Shown here one piece after another: positions 1-8,693 of a stretch of DNA of 18,062 bases (positions are counted from its first letter, which is position 1; each line of letters opens with the position of its first letter). The stretch is from Suillus spraguei (lineage: Eukaryota; Basidiomycota; Agaricomycetes; Boletales; Suillaceae). Location of the stretch: NCBI GenBank assembly GCA_016800925.1, contig JABCPU010001033.1, positions 1 through 18,062 of the forward strand, in the 5' to 3' direction. The translations under genes and the position numbers were made by a program. The notes beneath the pieces were generated by a model. It was not told the origin of the DNA. It worked only from the letters and a program-made list of their open reading frames with translations, and ran no database searches.

Positions 1-149
1 GGAAGTTCCATCACGTGTGAGAGGTGTATTCATGGATACTTCTTCGATGATCCTCATGCTAACTCCATCGGTATTGTAATTCCACAAGGAATTCTCCATC
101 TCCAAGCTCATAAGAGGAAATTTTGCGTACTTCTGGCGCATGCCAGACA
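1..149 (-). pseudogene. Element B, pol fragment upstream of RT (left half)
   Basis: Read on the minus strand this encodes the segment just before the reverse transcriptase core ([20 protein letters not shown]). It matches bases 5145-5291 of element A base for base over most of its length. It has one extra base near 90 relative to A, which breaks the frame. It is the left half of an older copy of the same family, split by the insertion of element A at 150, and it continues at 7739. The rest of B pol (RT, integrase, ORF3, 3' LTR) should lie to the left of the window. Confidence 0.9.
145..149. repeat. Target-site duplication of element A, left copy (AGACA)
   Basis: AGACA immediately precedes the first LTR base and is repeated at 7739-7743 right after the other LTR. 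Five bases is the usual duplication length for Ty3/gypsy integrases. Confidence 0.95.
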
Positions 150-620
150 TGTTAACGAAACTGGGGTGGCGTCACCAGCGACAGTGAAAAGACACAGACG
201 GTCTGCTGGGAGTTCTTACAATGTCAAAAGGAACAAGGTGAAAGTACAAGGAACGCGTTCCGAGTACGATCAAGGGTTCAGCCTCAAGACAAGTCCAAGA
301 GGTATCCGCGAGAATAGAGACTAAGGCTAAGGAGTGCTTAGACTTAGAGACGATTCAAGACGACTTAGGTTGGAGACCTAAGCGAAGGAGATTCCAGGTA
401 AAACCCAGTAAGATTAAAGTAGGGAATCTACTACAAGTACACTGTGCTTAAATAGGCCAATATGTGCGCACAGACCAAGAGAAGTGTGGAACGTAAGTGC
501 GTATCCAAAGAAGGAAGGCAACTATAGTACAGATGCGTTGAGCATATGAGTCAGAGTCATGTTATGTAATATACAAGGTAAATGAGTAGAAAATGAATAG
601 GGGCACGTACGATTGTAACA
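150..620 (-). repeat. 3' LTR of element A (471 bp)
   Basis: The sequence runs from TGTTAACGAAACTGG to CGATTGTAACA and is near-identical to 7264-7738. The outer end has two extra A bases (GTTAACGAAACTGG) that no other copy in the window shows (GTTACGAACTGG elsewhere). These are private mutations or assembly errors. The self-priming 11-mer is kept at 410-420. Confidence 0.95.
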
Positions 621-633
621 TTACCCCCTTTTT
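621..633 (-). other. Polypurine tract of element A
   Basis: On the minus strand the sequence is AAAAAGGGGG followed by TAA and then the LTR start TGTTAC. This is the expected plus-strand priming site for an element on this strand. The same tract stands at the same place in element C (14166-14178). Confidence 0.9.
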
Positions 634-637
634 ACAC

Positions 638-656
638 GTAAAGTCACCGACTTTAC
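638..656 (-). promoter_or_regulatory. Conserved hairpin next to the polypurine tract (element A)
   Basis: The 8-base arms GTAAAGTC and GACTTTAC are perfectly complementary around a 3-base loop (ACC). Element C has the same hairpin at 14182-14202 with 9-base arms. Two of its pairs differ, and both partners have changed together. A role in RNA processing, packaging or plus-strand priming is inference. Confidence 0.6.
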
Positions 657-2137
657 TATATCTTGATTCGCATAGTAAACGGGGTCATCACTCTCGTAGT
701 CTTCATCAGCAAAGATCCACTCTCATATACTTAGCTTCTTCAGACCAGCGCGGTTGGAATCTCTTCTTCTTTGCGATGCGTTCATCGTCAAGTTGCTTTT
801 CCCAAGCATGAAGTGCGTCATAAACCTTCATCTTCCAAGTTAATCGAAGGGGGAGGCCCACTCGTTAGGAGTAAGGGATAAATGAGTGGGCGACCAATAT
901 CTGCAAACCTTGCACTGATATTCCGCGCAATTCTTTTGACGATGTCCTAAGTAGTCCAGATTCGCACTTCATGTTCTCGTCAGGGTTGGAATGAACTGCG
1001 TAAGGGAGATGGAGAGATGATGGGTAGGACTAGTGGATCTGGCGCGTTTCTTTCCCTTTTTCTTCGTCATACGTTTTAAGGCAAGGGTGTTCTGCCGTTA
1101 AGCTGCGCTGTTGAGCGAGGACAACGTGTATGCTGATTAGGGAGATCCGGGTAACTTCTCGTTCGGCAGCCGCAAGAGTTCGGTGGATGAAGAGGGAGAA
1201 GTGATCCGAAGTCTTTTACTAAGACTGGTGAAACGGGATCCATAGGACCGAATGATGGTGGAATAGACATAGGAGGATGAATATGAAGGTCGCGAAGTCG
1301 AGGGCCGAGGGTCACCAGCTCAGTGGCAGAAATCCCTAGCAATTTAGCGGCCGCATACTGCTCCTCCGTGCATGGTTCATATAGCCATGCTGGGTGTTCA
1401 TGGGTAACTGTAAATAGGAGGCGGTGAAGTTGGTCGTTGAATCGGGGATGGGGTTTGCGGAGAAGCAAGATCACTTTGGCGTCTGCTGTAGATCCAGTAA
1501 TGGCTTCTTCCACTAAGTTTCGGGCTGCTCTTGTTTCAGTGACGACTGTTGATGGTTTCGACGACTTGGTTTGTAAGTTGTCCGATCTCTTGGACAGCAG
1601 TGTATAAGCCAGTAAAGGCATCAAGACTAGTATAAGCGCGTGAAGAAGAGGGTGCTGGGATAGGAAGTGGCGCATCTTCCTGCGGAGAGGGAGGTCGAGC
1701 AACACCTGCTCGACGCTCGGCAATGATATGAATAGCTTCTTCAACATCATTCTTAAGGAATCGGGAAGAAGCAACATAGCATAAGCACGAATGCGTTTTT
1801 GAAGATGAAGGAAGCAGTGACGGAGAGTAATTTCTGTTGTTTCTTTGGCAGTGGCTTCAATGAGGGCTGCGATGCGAATGATGTTGACGATGAGGAGTGC
1901 AGGGAAGGCGCCTCTTTCAGTAAGGATTCTTTCGATTCGAGGGCATGTCCCTCGCAGAGAATGGGGCTTCGATGTAGGAAGAGTTGTCGATTTCAGCGGT
2001 AAGGGTTCCGTATCGTTCAGTTTCAGAGTCGGAGTCATTGGTGGTAGCGACAACGGGTGTAATGTAGGCAGTGGGGAAAGACATTTCGAATCAAATAGTT
2101 GATCAAGTGCTAGTGCGGTTGATTGACTGAAGAATGA

Positions 2138-3492
2138 TCAAAGGGCGTGTTGCTTCTTATAAGCATTCAAAATTCGGGCGGAGTTCTTTAAGTTCTTTTC
2201 TGGGAGCCATTCGTTATCTCCCGATGAATATCCTTTCCAGGAGACGAGTAACGTCGGCGATACCGGTTCCTTTATGGGAAAGAATTGCTTCTATTTCGTA
2301 TTCTTCTTCTTCTTCAATGATATCAGGTGGGGGTTCAGGGAAGTTCGGTCCATGTACGTCTGTTTCGCTATAGGACGATAAGACAGAAGCGTGGAACGTG
2401 GGGTGAATCTTCCATTGCGGAGGAAGCTTGAGTGTGAACGTGATGGGTGATAAGACATCGATGATCGGGAAAGGTCCGTATCGTTTCGGTGCCAGTTTCC
2501 TTGATGGGAGTTTAAGTCTGAGATTAGCGGCGGATAGCCAAACCTTATCTCTGATCTTCCATGGGATGTACTTATCTCCTCGGGATCGTTCGGCCATTGT
2601 CTGCATAGCGATGTTGTGACAGGTGATTGCTTCTTCTCTTATCTTCTGCAGAGATCGTACTCGATCTTCTGCTGCGGGGATGGATGAATCAGGGATCAGA
2701 TGAGGGATAGCGCGTGGTTCATATCCCATCATCAAATAGAAGGGTGATGCATTCCTTGCATCGTGTTTTCGGTGGTTGTGGACGAATTCGGCGAGTGGTA
2801 GGTGTTCTACCCAGTCTTCGGGGTTGTTACGACAATAAATGCGTAGATATGTCTCAAGTTCTTGATTGAGCCTTTCCGTTTGACCATCAGTCTGCGGGTG
2901 GTAAGCCGTGGATGGAGCGATGACGTAGTCGAGAAGTCGGGCAAGTTCCTTTGAGAAGCGATATAGGAATTGTGGTCCTCGATCCGAGATAACTTTGTCA
3001 TGGAGTCCAAATCGTCGGTAAACATGTTTTAAAAATAGCTTGGCCACACCTTCTGACGTGATAGTTTTCAAACAAGGGATAATAATTACCCCCTTCGGCC
3101 ATGGTCTACCACGACCATGATACTGTCAAAGCCTCCAGAAACGGGGAGGTCGTGATAAGATCAACAGAGACCTGGGAGAACGGGCGAACAGCCAACGAAG
3201 GAATAGGCGCGAGCGGAGGTCGAACAGGATGAGTATCAGCTTTCATTTGCTGACAAAGGGCGCAACCCTCAACGTATTTCCGAATATAAGAGCCCATTGC
3301 AGGCCACCAGGCTTCTCGTTTTACGAGTTCTTCAGTTTTGAATCTACCGGGGTGTCCCGCGGTAGGATGATCATGATACCTTTTCAGGATATCAGAGCGA
3401 TGCGCCGGTGGAATATAAGCATGATTCTTAAAATAGAGGACGTTCTCCTCAATCTTCCAATTGGAAAGTGCCGATTTCATGGGGGGAAGCAC
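2138..3492 (-). pseudogene. Integrase and chromodomain of element A (frameshifted)
   Basis: This would insert element cDNA into chromosomes, with the chromodomain directing it to modified histone tails. The first open segment (3106-3492) holds the HHCC zinc-binding domain: YHDHPTAGHPG, then CALC. It also holds the first catalytic Asp in VSVDLIT. The second segment (2214-3071) holds the second Asp in VISDRGPQF and the Glu in GQTERLNQELE, giving a D-35-E core, then the GPF-type region (KRYGPFPIIDVLSP) and the start of the chromodomain ([11 protein letters not shown]). Compared with element C, A lacks one base near 3150. It also lacks one base near 2250, which cuts off the chromodomain end, and one near 3486, which separates integrase from RNase H. 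The pol stop is at 2138-2140 after KKQHAL. Confidence 0.9.
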
Positions 3493-5360
3493 ACGCCATC
3501 AAGGGCGGCAGACGCCGTTTTGAAAACAGGGTCGTCGAGAGGGTCTGAGGATGACAGCACATCCTTCAAGTCAGTGTCAATAAGACGAACGAATAGAGCG
3601 TCAGGGAGGAGGGTCTGGTCCTCGTCATCGTCTTTGCCAGAATCATAATCAGGCCGGCGGGATAGTGCATCAGGTACTGCTAATTTAGTACCTGCAACGT
3701 GATGCAGTTCGATGTCGTAAATAGACAAAATCAATTGCCAACGTGCTTGGCGACGGGTGAGCTTCTGTGCACTTCTAAAGTACAGAAGGTTCTTATGGTC
3801 GGTGAATACCAGGACGGGGTGTGGGTTTCCTTCGAGATAGTGACGCCATTCGTTCAATGCCCGGATCACGGCAAGGAGTTCCCGATCGAAAATCTGGTAA
3901 TTGCGTTCTGCGGGGTTCAAAGACTGTGAAAGGTATGCACATGGGTGATAAACACCATTCTCATCAGTCTGCAGGAGAACTCCGCCAGTTGCTACGAGCG
4001 AAGCGTCGGTAGCAATGGCAAATTGTCGGGAAGGATCAGGGTTACGAAGTACCGGTTGGGAAGTGAAGCGTCGTTTCAATTCTTCGAAGGTATCCATACA
4101 TTCGGTTGACCACTCAAAGGCCTTATCTTTCTTTGTCAAATCGATAAGGGGTCTGGCGATGTCAGAATAGTGGGAAATGAACGTGCGGTAGAAGTTGCAA
4201 AAACCGAGGAATGACCGAACATCTTTTACAGATTTCGGGATTGGCCATTCAGAGATTCCTTTGGTTTTGGCAGTGTCCATAGCAACTTGTCCGGGGCGAA
4301 TTATCATTCCGAGGTATTCCACTTCATCTGCATCGAAGGTGCATTTCTCCGGTTTCAAGAATAGGTGTTCTTTTCGTATTTTCATCAGAACTCGTCTGGT
4401 CCGTTCACGGTGTTCTGCCATTGTTGTAGAGAAAATCAGGATATCGTCCATATAGATAACCATCCATCCTTCATTGATTTCTTGCTGAAAGGTGCGATTC
4501 ATGTATGCTTGAAAAGTTGCTGGGGAATTGCAGAGGCCGAAGAACATGACGTTCGGTTCAAAGAGGCCAAATTCCGTGGTAAAAGCAGCTTTCCACCTAT
4601 CGTCAGGATGGATACGAATATTGTTATAACCGGACCGAATATCCATTTTCGTAAAGAACCGTGCATTATGAAGACGTGCGACAAGGGAAATAGGGAGTGG
4701 GAGCGGATATGCGTTCTTGACTGTCCAATCATTGATGTAACGGTAGTCTTGACAGGGACGCAGTTCTCCACTCTTCTTTCCCACAAAGAAGAAGCCACTA
4801 GCTTGGGGTGACTTCGATTCTGAGATAAAGCCTTTCGCAACGTTTTCATCGATAAACGTTTTGACAGCAGTGCGTTCTTTTTCCGATAGCGGGTAGACCT
4901 TAGACGTTCGAGGAATGAAACCGGGTTTAGTATCGATCCGATGATCAATACCAGGTCGTTCGGGGGGTAGTTTGTTTAATCCGTCTTTAGCAAAGACGTC
5001 TGCGAAGTCGTGCAAATAATCCGGGACCAATTCTTCGAAAGATTTCTTTTTCTTCTCCTTCTCATCTGTGGCGAATTCCTGGGCTTTGTTACTATATTTT
5101 GAAGGAGGGAGAGGAATGGAGTAGTTGGAGGATTGTTCGAATTGGGAAGTTCCATCATGTGTCAATGGTGTATCCATGGATACTTCTTCTATGATCCTCA
5201 TGCTGACTCCATCAGTGTCGTATTCCACAAGAAATTCTCCATCTCCTAGTTCATACGAGGAAATTTCGCGTACTTCTGGTGCATGCCAGACGTCATTCAT
5301 GGTATCGAATTGGTCATCATCCTCGGTTGGGATCAACGAGGGCACGGGTTTCTTCGTCAT
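3477..5360 (-). CDS. Reverse transcriptase and RNase H of element A (open segment of pol)
   Basis: This is a 627-residue open frame that copies the element RNA into DNA and removes the RNA. Residues 1-120 are an acidic and lysine-rich linker. The RT core follows, with [14 protein letters not shown] near 195, the first catalytic Asp in KMDIRSGY (D240), [11 protein letters not shown] near 275 and the YMDD box at 303-306. RNase H has ATDAS (D452), DRELLA (E494) and FTDHKNL (D521), and the thumb-like connection lies between. All catalytic acids are present. The apparent start is not a true initiation site. The frame is entered from the protease side, where an extra T near 5348 has broken it relative to element B. 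At the 3' end a missing base near 3486 cuts it from integrase. This is the least damaged pol part in the window. Confidence 0.93.
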   Translation of the reverse strand: MTKKPVPSLIPTEDDDQFDTMNDVWHAPEVREISSYELGDGEFLVEYDTDGVSMRIIEEVSMDTPLTHDGTSQFEQSSNYSIPLPPSKYSNKAQEFATDEKEKKKKSFEELVPDYLHDFADVFAKDGLNKLPPERPGIDHRIDTKPGFIPRTSKVYPLSEKERTAVKTFIDENVAKGFISESKSPQASGFFFVGKKSGELRPCQDYRYINDWTVKNAYPLPLPISLVARLHNARFFTKMDIRSGYNNIRIHPDDRWKAAFTTEFGLFEPNVMFFGLCNSPATFQAYMNRTFQQEINEGWMVIYMDDILIFSTTMAEHRERTRRVLMKIRKEHLFLKPEKCTFDADEVEYLGMIIRPGQVAMDTAKTKGISEWPIPKSVKDVRSFLGFCNFYRTFISHYSDIARPLIDLTKKDKAFEWSTECMDTFEELKRRFTSQPVLRNPDPSRQFAIATDASLVATGGVLLQTDENGVYHPCAYLSQSLNPAERNYQIFDRELLAVIRALNEWRHYLEGNPHPVLVFTDHKNLLYFRSAQKLTRRQARWQLILSIYDIELHHVAGTKLAVPDALSRRPDYDSGKDDDEDQTLLPDALFVRLIDTDLKDVLSSSDPLDDPVFKTASAALDGVCFPP

Positions 5361-6231
5361 CAGGGATTACTTCTATTGAAGCTGAAGGAGTTTTCGGGGG
5401 AACGAAGAACTTGGATAGTTTCGGTACATTGGTGCTTCGCCCTGGGAGTTCTTCTTCCGGTTTTCTTTTTCCTTGTTTCTGTTCTTCTATTGGCCGTTGC
5501 TCAATAGGTTCTTGTCCGGCCCGATGCTCGGGTTCAGATTCGTTCTTGCGCTTCTCTGCACGAGGGATCGGTGACACTGCTCGCGGCAATTGTACACGTG
5601 GAGTAGGTTCGGTAGTACGTGGCGTTCGTACTTCTGGTTCGGGATCTTCAGGAACGTTAATAGGGAAGCGATGAATGGTTTCGGAAGACGGGAATGTTGC
5701 CATCGGTATGGTGGTTGAAAAGTCTGGGCAATCCGTTCTTCTTTCTGTCTTTATCCAAATTGATTTCAATTTCATCAGATTTCTCTGTCCGTGAAAGGAC
5801 AAGTGTTTCAGCAGCCCAATCTATAATTGGGTTCATTGCTCGTAACCAAGGAATTCCAAGGAGGATTTGATCTCTCCTTCCGAGTTTGGTGATATTGAAT
5901 TTTCCATACATGGTTCGATCGTCAATCTTGACCACAAGGAGGCAGTAATGCGTGATTGGCCTCCTTTTATGAGAGTTCCATCTGCCGTTGTAACTCGAAA
6001 TGGTTCCTTGAGTTTTCGTCGTGTGATTTGATGGAGTTTCACAAACTCTTCTGAGATGAATGTTCCTGCTGCTCCGGAATCGATAACAGCAGTAGTGTCG
6101 ACGGATTTCAAACGAGTACGCGAGTGGAGGGTGATTGGGACACGAAGTTCTTTTCTTTCACCTACAGCGCGTACAAGTCTTAGTATTACATTGGGAGAAA
6201 CATACGTCGAGTCTTTGTTTCTCCACATCAA
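5317..6231 (-). pseudogene. Aspartic protease and charged linker of element A (start of pol)
   Basis: This is the retroviral-type protease that cleaves Gag and Pol. The active-site motif IDSGAAGTFIS is at about residue 52 of the first segment, and the second hallmark ILLGIPWL lies near 5850. The pol frame is -1 to gag and enters at the gag stop (6228-6230). Compared with element B, one base is missing near 5960, moving the frame. A second change near 5700-5760 moves it back, and an extra T near 5348 shifts it again before RT. The linker (5317-5660) is rich in Pro, Glu and Lys (VQLPRAVSPIPRAEKRK; EEQKQGKRKPEEELPGR) and joins protease to RT. In B these parts lie in one frame, so the ancestral pol was a single polyprotein. 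Confidence 0.9.
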
Positions 6232-6236
6232 AAATC
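6226..6236 (-). promoter_or_regulatory. Gag-to-pol frame change site
   Basis: On the minus strand gag ends GAT TTT TGA, and pol continues in the -1 frame. A run of five T lets the Phe tRNA on TTT slip back one base with perfect pairing when the stop codon is in the A site. In A the stop also overlaps an ATG (TGATG). Element B keeps GATTTTTGA but has TGAAT instead, so the ATG is not conserved. A slip at the stop is therefore the better guess. No classical XXXYYYZ heptamer is present. Confidence 0.5.
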
Positions 6237-7064
6237 CTGCACAACCCGTCGTACAGTCTCTTCATCTTCTTCTTCCCCTTTGACTTCGGTTTGTCGGAGT
6301 GGGGTCTTCTTCTTTCTATCAGGACAATTATGGATACGGTGTCCTGTCTTTCTGCATCCGAAGCATTGCCCTTTCTTCATGCATTCGGATCTTTCCATGT
6401 CGGAGATTCGATCTACGACCATTGCGTTGGAATCACGGTTCGGAATATACCGTGCATTCCCATAGTTCTTCTTCTTCTGTTGTGGAACATGACGTGTCCT
6501 CATGGCGTTAAGCCGATGATGGGCGTTGTCAATAGCAACGCATTGCAACACAACATCTTTGAATATCTCGGAGACATCTCCCATATTGAAAAGCTTCGTA
6601 AGGATACCCCAGTTGAGACCATCTTGGAAGAACTGGATCTTCGTTGCGTTATCGGTGATATGAGCCTTGGCTGCAAGTGCCTCAAAGTCGGCAACATAGG
6701 TGTGAAGATCTCCAGTTCCTTGCTTGAGGTCTCTAAGGCGTGTAAGCGCGGTCATTCTGGTATCCACTGGTTCGAATGCTTCTTTGAAGCTCTTCATAAA
6801 ATCCACCATCGTCCCATAACCAACTTTTTGTCCCGATGTGTCGGTAGATTGGGCGTGTTCAAGGAATTGTTCCTTCCATGATTTGGCATTCTTCTCGGTC
6901 ATGAAGGATGTTATGTAGATGATCTTCTGCTTGTCGGTGGTGTAAAGCTTTTCATTGATGTCAAAGTGCAAGTTGCACGACTGGATAAACTCGCGAGAGT
7001 TATCGCGATCTCCATCAAAACCAATCGGTTGACCGATCTTGTATTCGAATTCTTTGGTCGACAT
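6228..7064 (-). CDS. Gag capsid/nucleocapsid protein of element A
   Basis: The 278-residue frame is intact. It forms the particle and binds element RNA. Residues 1-190 match the helical gypsy-type Gag layout (IGQPIGFDGDRDNSREFIQS at 10-29, RLRDLKQGTGDLHTYVADF at 109-127). A basic stretch follows (RHVPQQKKKNYGNARY), then one zinc knuckle CFGCRKTGHRIHNC with Cys234, Cys237, His242 and Cys247, and an acidic tail. The start ATG at 7064 has A at -3 (ACC ATG) and follows a 199-base leader. A tail of this protein is also seen in element B (8690-8955). Size and the single CCHC knuckle suit chromoviruses. It is followed directly by pol in the -1 frame. Confidence 0.93.
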   Translation of the reverse strand: MSTKEFEYKIGQPIGFDGDRDNSREFIQSCNLHFDINEKLYTTDKQKIIYITSFMTEKNAKSWKEQFLEHAQSTDTSGQKVGYGTMVDFMKSFKEAFEPVDTRMTALTRLRDLKQGTGDLHTYVADFEALAAKAHITDNATKIQFFQDGLNWGILTKLFNMGDVSEIFKDVVLQCVAIDNAHHRLNAMRTRHVPQQKKKNYGNARYIPNRDSNAMVVDRISDMERSECMKKGQCFGCRKTGHRIHNCPDRKKKTPLRQTEVKGEEEDEETVRRVVQDF

Positions 7065-7171
7065 GGTTGATGATTCTTCTGGTGAGTTATACTTTCTCGG
7101 TGCCTACACGCGCTGTCTTGCTGTCCGTCAGGGCTTTCTTCTGTCAGAGGGCTTCTCTTGACAATCTGCTC

Positions 7172-7187
7172 AGCGTACGCGTACGCT
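7172..7187. repeat. 16-bp perfect palindrome in the leader
   Basis: AGCGTACGCGTACGCT equals its own reverse complement. It lies between the primer-binding site and gag, where retroviral dimer-initiation palindromes lie. A dimerisation role is inference. Confidence 0.6.
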
Positions 7188-7251
7188 AGTCTGCTGATCT
7201 AAGCGATCAGGGTTCAGGGTCGAAGACTTGAATAGTCGACGATCAAAATGG

Positions 7252-7262
7252 ACTTTAATCTT
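7252..7262 (-). other. Primer-binding site, self-priming type
   Basis: On the minus strand AAGATTAAAGT starts one base after the LTR end. It does not look like the complement of a tRNA 3' end. It is exactly complementary over 11 bases, no more and no less, to ACTTTAATCTT inside the LTR (7525-7535 on this strand). This is the arrangement known for Tf1/sushi elements, where the 5' end of the transcript folds back to prime. Confidence 0.8.
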
Positions 7263-7524
7263 TTGTTACGAACTGGGGTGGCGTCACCAGCGACAGTGAA
7301 AAGACACAGACGGTCTGCTGGGAGTTCTTACAGTGTCCAGAAGAGGACAAGGTGAAAGTACAAGGAACGCGTTCCAAGTACGATCAAGGGTTCAGCCTCA
7401 AGGATAAGTCCAAGAGGTATCCGCGAGAATAGAGACTAAGGCTAAGGAGTGCTTAGACTTAGAGACGATTCAAGACGACTTAGGTTGGAGACCTAAGCGA
7501 AGGAGATTCCAGGTAAAACCCAGT

Positions 7525-7535
7525 AAGATTAAAGT
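7525..7535 (-). promoter_or_regulatory. Predicted transcript start and self-primer sequence
   Basis: ACTTTAATCTT on the minus strand starts 34 bases after the first T of TATTTAA, a normal TATA-to-start distance. It pairs with the primer-binding site at 7252-7262. The same 11-mer is conserved in every full LTR here (410-420, 12130-12140, 12805-12815, 13951-13961). Confidence 0.7.
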
Positions 7536-7562
7536 AGGGAATCTACTACAAGTACACTGTGC

Positions 7563-7569
7563 TTAAATA
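7563..7569 (-). promoter_or_regulatory. TATA box of the 5' LTR
   Basis: TATTTAA on the minus strand lies upstream of the predicted start. The corresponding place in the solo LTR at 11928-12401 reads TATATAA at the same 34-base spacing. Confidence 0.6.
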
Positions 7570-7738
7570 GGCCAGTATGTGCGCACAGACCAAGAGAAGT
7601 GTGGGAACGTAAATGCGTATCCAAAGAAGGAAGGCAACTATAGTACAGATGCGTTGAGCATATGAGTCAGAGTCATGTTATGTAATATACATGGTAAATG
7701 AGATAGGAAAATGAATAGGGGCACGTACGATTGTAACA

Positions 7739-7743
7739 AGACA
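7739..7743. repeat. Target-site duplication of element A, right copy (AGACA)
   Basis: It is identical to 145-149 and directly abuts the right LTR end. Confidence 0.95.
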
Positions 7744-8693
7744 TCTTGCATAGTATTGAATTGGTCATCATCCTCTGTTGGGATCAATGAAGGTACGGGT
7801 TCTTCTTCTTTGGGGATTTCTTCAATTGAGGCTGAAGAAGTATGTTGGAGAATCTTCGGAGGAATGTAGAACTTGGATAATTTTGGTATGTTTGTATCTC
7901 GTCCAGGGATTTCTTCTTCTGCTTTTCTTTTCCCATACTTCTGTTCTTCTATTGGCCATTGCTCAATAGGTTCCATTCCAGTCCGATGCTTGGACTCGGA
8001 TTCATTCTTGTGTTTTTCTGCACGAGGAATTGGTGATACTGCTCGTGGCAGTTGTACATGGGGAGTGGGGTCTGTAGTACGTGGCATTCATACTTCTGGT
8101 TCAGGATCTTTAGGAATAGGAGGGATGATGAGGGATCTCGGAAGTTGGGAGTGTTGCCATTTCTTAGGATGGCAGTGGAAGACTGGGTGCAATCTGTTCT
8201 TCTTCTGATCAGTATTCATGTCGATTTCAATTTCGTCTGATTTCGTTGTTCGAGGGAGAACTAGTGTTTCAGCAGCCCAATCTATACTTGGGTTCATTGC
8301 GTGTAACCATGGAATTCCCAGAAGGATTTGATCTCTTCTTCCGAGTTTAGTGATATTGAATTTTCCATACATGGTGCGTTCATCAATTTTGATCACTAGG
8401 AGACAGTAGTGTGTGATCGGTCCTCCTTTGATAAGAGTTCCATCTGCCATAGTAACTCAAAATGGTGTTTTGAGTTTTCGTCGTGTGATTTGATGGAGTT
8501 TCACAAACTCTTCGGAAATGAACGTTCCTGCCGCGCCCGAATCAATAACAGCAGTGGTGTCGACGGATTTCAAGCGAGTACACGAATGAAGGGTGATAGG
8601 GACATGAAGTTCTTTTCTTTCACCTATAGCGCGTACAAGTCTTAGTAATACATTGGGAGAAACATACGTCGAATCTTTGTTTCTCCAATTCAA
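7739..8693 (-). pseudogene. Element B: protease, linker and pre-RT part of pol
   Basis: This is a colinear homologue of bases 5292-6231 of element A. The protease motif IDSGAAGTFIS lies near 8550, followed by LLGIPWLHAMNP and the Pro/Glu/Lys linker (EEQKYGKRKAEEEIPGR). All of it lies in one frame, which shows that the ancestral pol ran unbroken from protease to RT. Two nonsense codons interrupt it, at 8457-8459 and 8088-8090. Both are TGA where A has CGA, and the second is followed by ATG where A has ACG. The frame ends at 7739, where element A interrupts the codon run after NTMQDV. Confidence 0.9.

Larger units (their letters stand above)
621..2084 (-). pseudogene. ORF3 of element A: extra gene 3' of pol, broken by frameshifts
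   Basis: This is the element A copy of the gene best preserved at 14199-15668. The start chosen is the ATG at 2084 (MSFPTAY), conserved in both copies. The second upstream ATG seen in C leads to a quick stop in A. Segments matching C appear in several frames: IERILTERGAF, LHLQKRI, TRAARNLVEEAIT, HPAWLYEPCTEEQ, LRDLHIHPPMSIP. Small indels lie between them, for example one base missing near 1755. Near 950-980 the zinc-knuckle end is recognisable (LGHRQKNC, then a CxxC with PTHLS) but shifted by missing bases. The frame can run into the polypurine tract, whose TAA would end it. No known family is recognised. Its position after integrase is where env-like or other accessory ORFs sit in some gypsy elements, but no signal peptide or membrane segment is evident. 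Confidence 0.7.
7065..7263 (-). other. Leader of element A between 5' LTR and gag
   Basis: This 199-base untranslated leader holds the primer-binding site at its outer end. It also holds two perfect inverted repeats: a 16-base palindrome at 7172-7187, and CTGATC/GATCAG arms around a 5-base loop at 7194-7210. No short upstream gene was recognised. Confidence 0.8.
150..7738 (-). mobile_element. Element A: full-length Ty3/gypsy chromovirus, 7.6 kb
   Basis: This is a complete LTR retrotransposon on the minus strand. It has two LTRs of 471 and 475 bp, a primer-binding site inside the right LTR and a polypurine tract inside the left LTR. Its coding order is gag, protease, RT, RNase H, integrase, chromodomain, followed by a third gene. 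The domain order and chromodomain place it among chromoviruses, and the self-complementary priming site puts it with the Tf1/sushi type. It is inserted in element B with AGACA on both sides. The LTRs differ by roughly 2 percent substitutions plus several 1-2 base indels by eye, so insertion is fairly recent. Gag and the RT-RNase H frame are open. Protease, linker, integrase, chromodomain and ORF3 carry single-base indels, so this copy is probably not autonomous as assembled. Confidence 0.95.
7264..7738 (-). repeat. 5' LTR of element A (475 bp)
   Basis: It begins TGTTACGAACTGGGG and ends CGATTGTAACA, with 6-base inverted ends. In element sense it holds a TATTTAA box (7563-7569), the self-priming 11-mer (7525-7535) and a 7-base inverted repeat, CTTAGGT/ACCTAAG, at 7479-7497. 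Confidence 0.95.

Noticed and set aside
621..2084. ORF3 as an envelope gene
   Set aside because: No signal peptide, glycosylation-rich ectodomain or C-terminal membrane segment is visible. The basic patch and Cys/His motifs fit nucleic-acid binding better.
1799..2102. Plus-strand open frames opposite ORF3, integrase and RT
   Set aside because: They lie antisense to clearly homologous minus-strand genes and show no conserved motif, so they are shadows.
6226..6236. Classical -1 slippery heptamer at the gag end
   Set aside because: No XXXYYYZ in the correct phase is present. Only a slip on the single UUU codon before the stop fits.
7240..7263. tRNA-type primer-binding site
   Set aside because: The bases after the LTR (AAAGATTAAAGTCC on the minus strand) do not begin with TGG and do not look like the complement of a known tRNA end. 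The LTR itself offers an exact partner.
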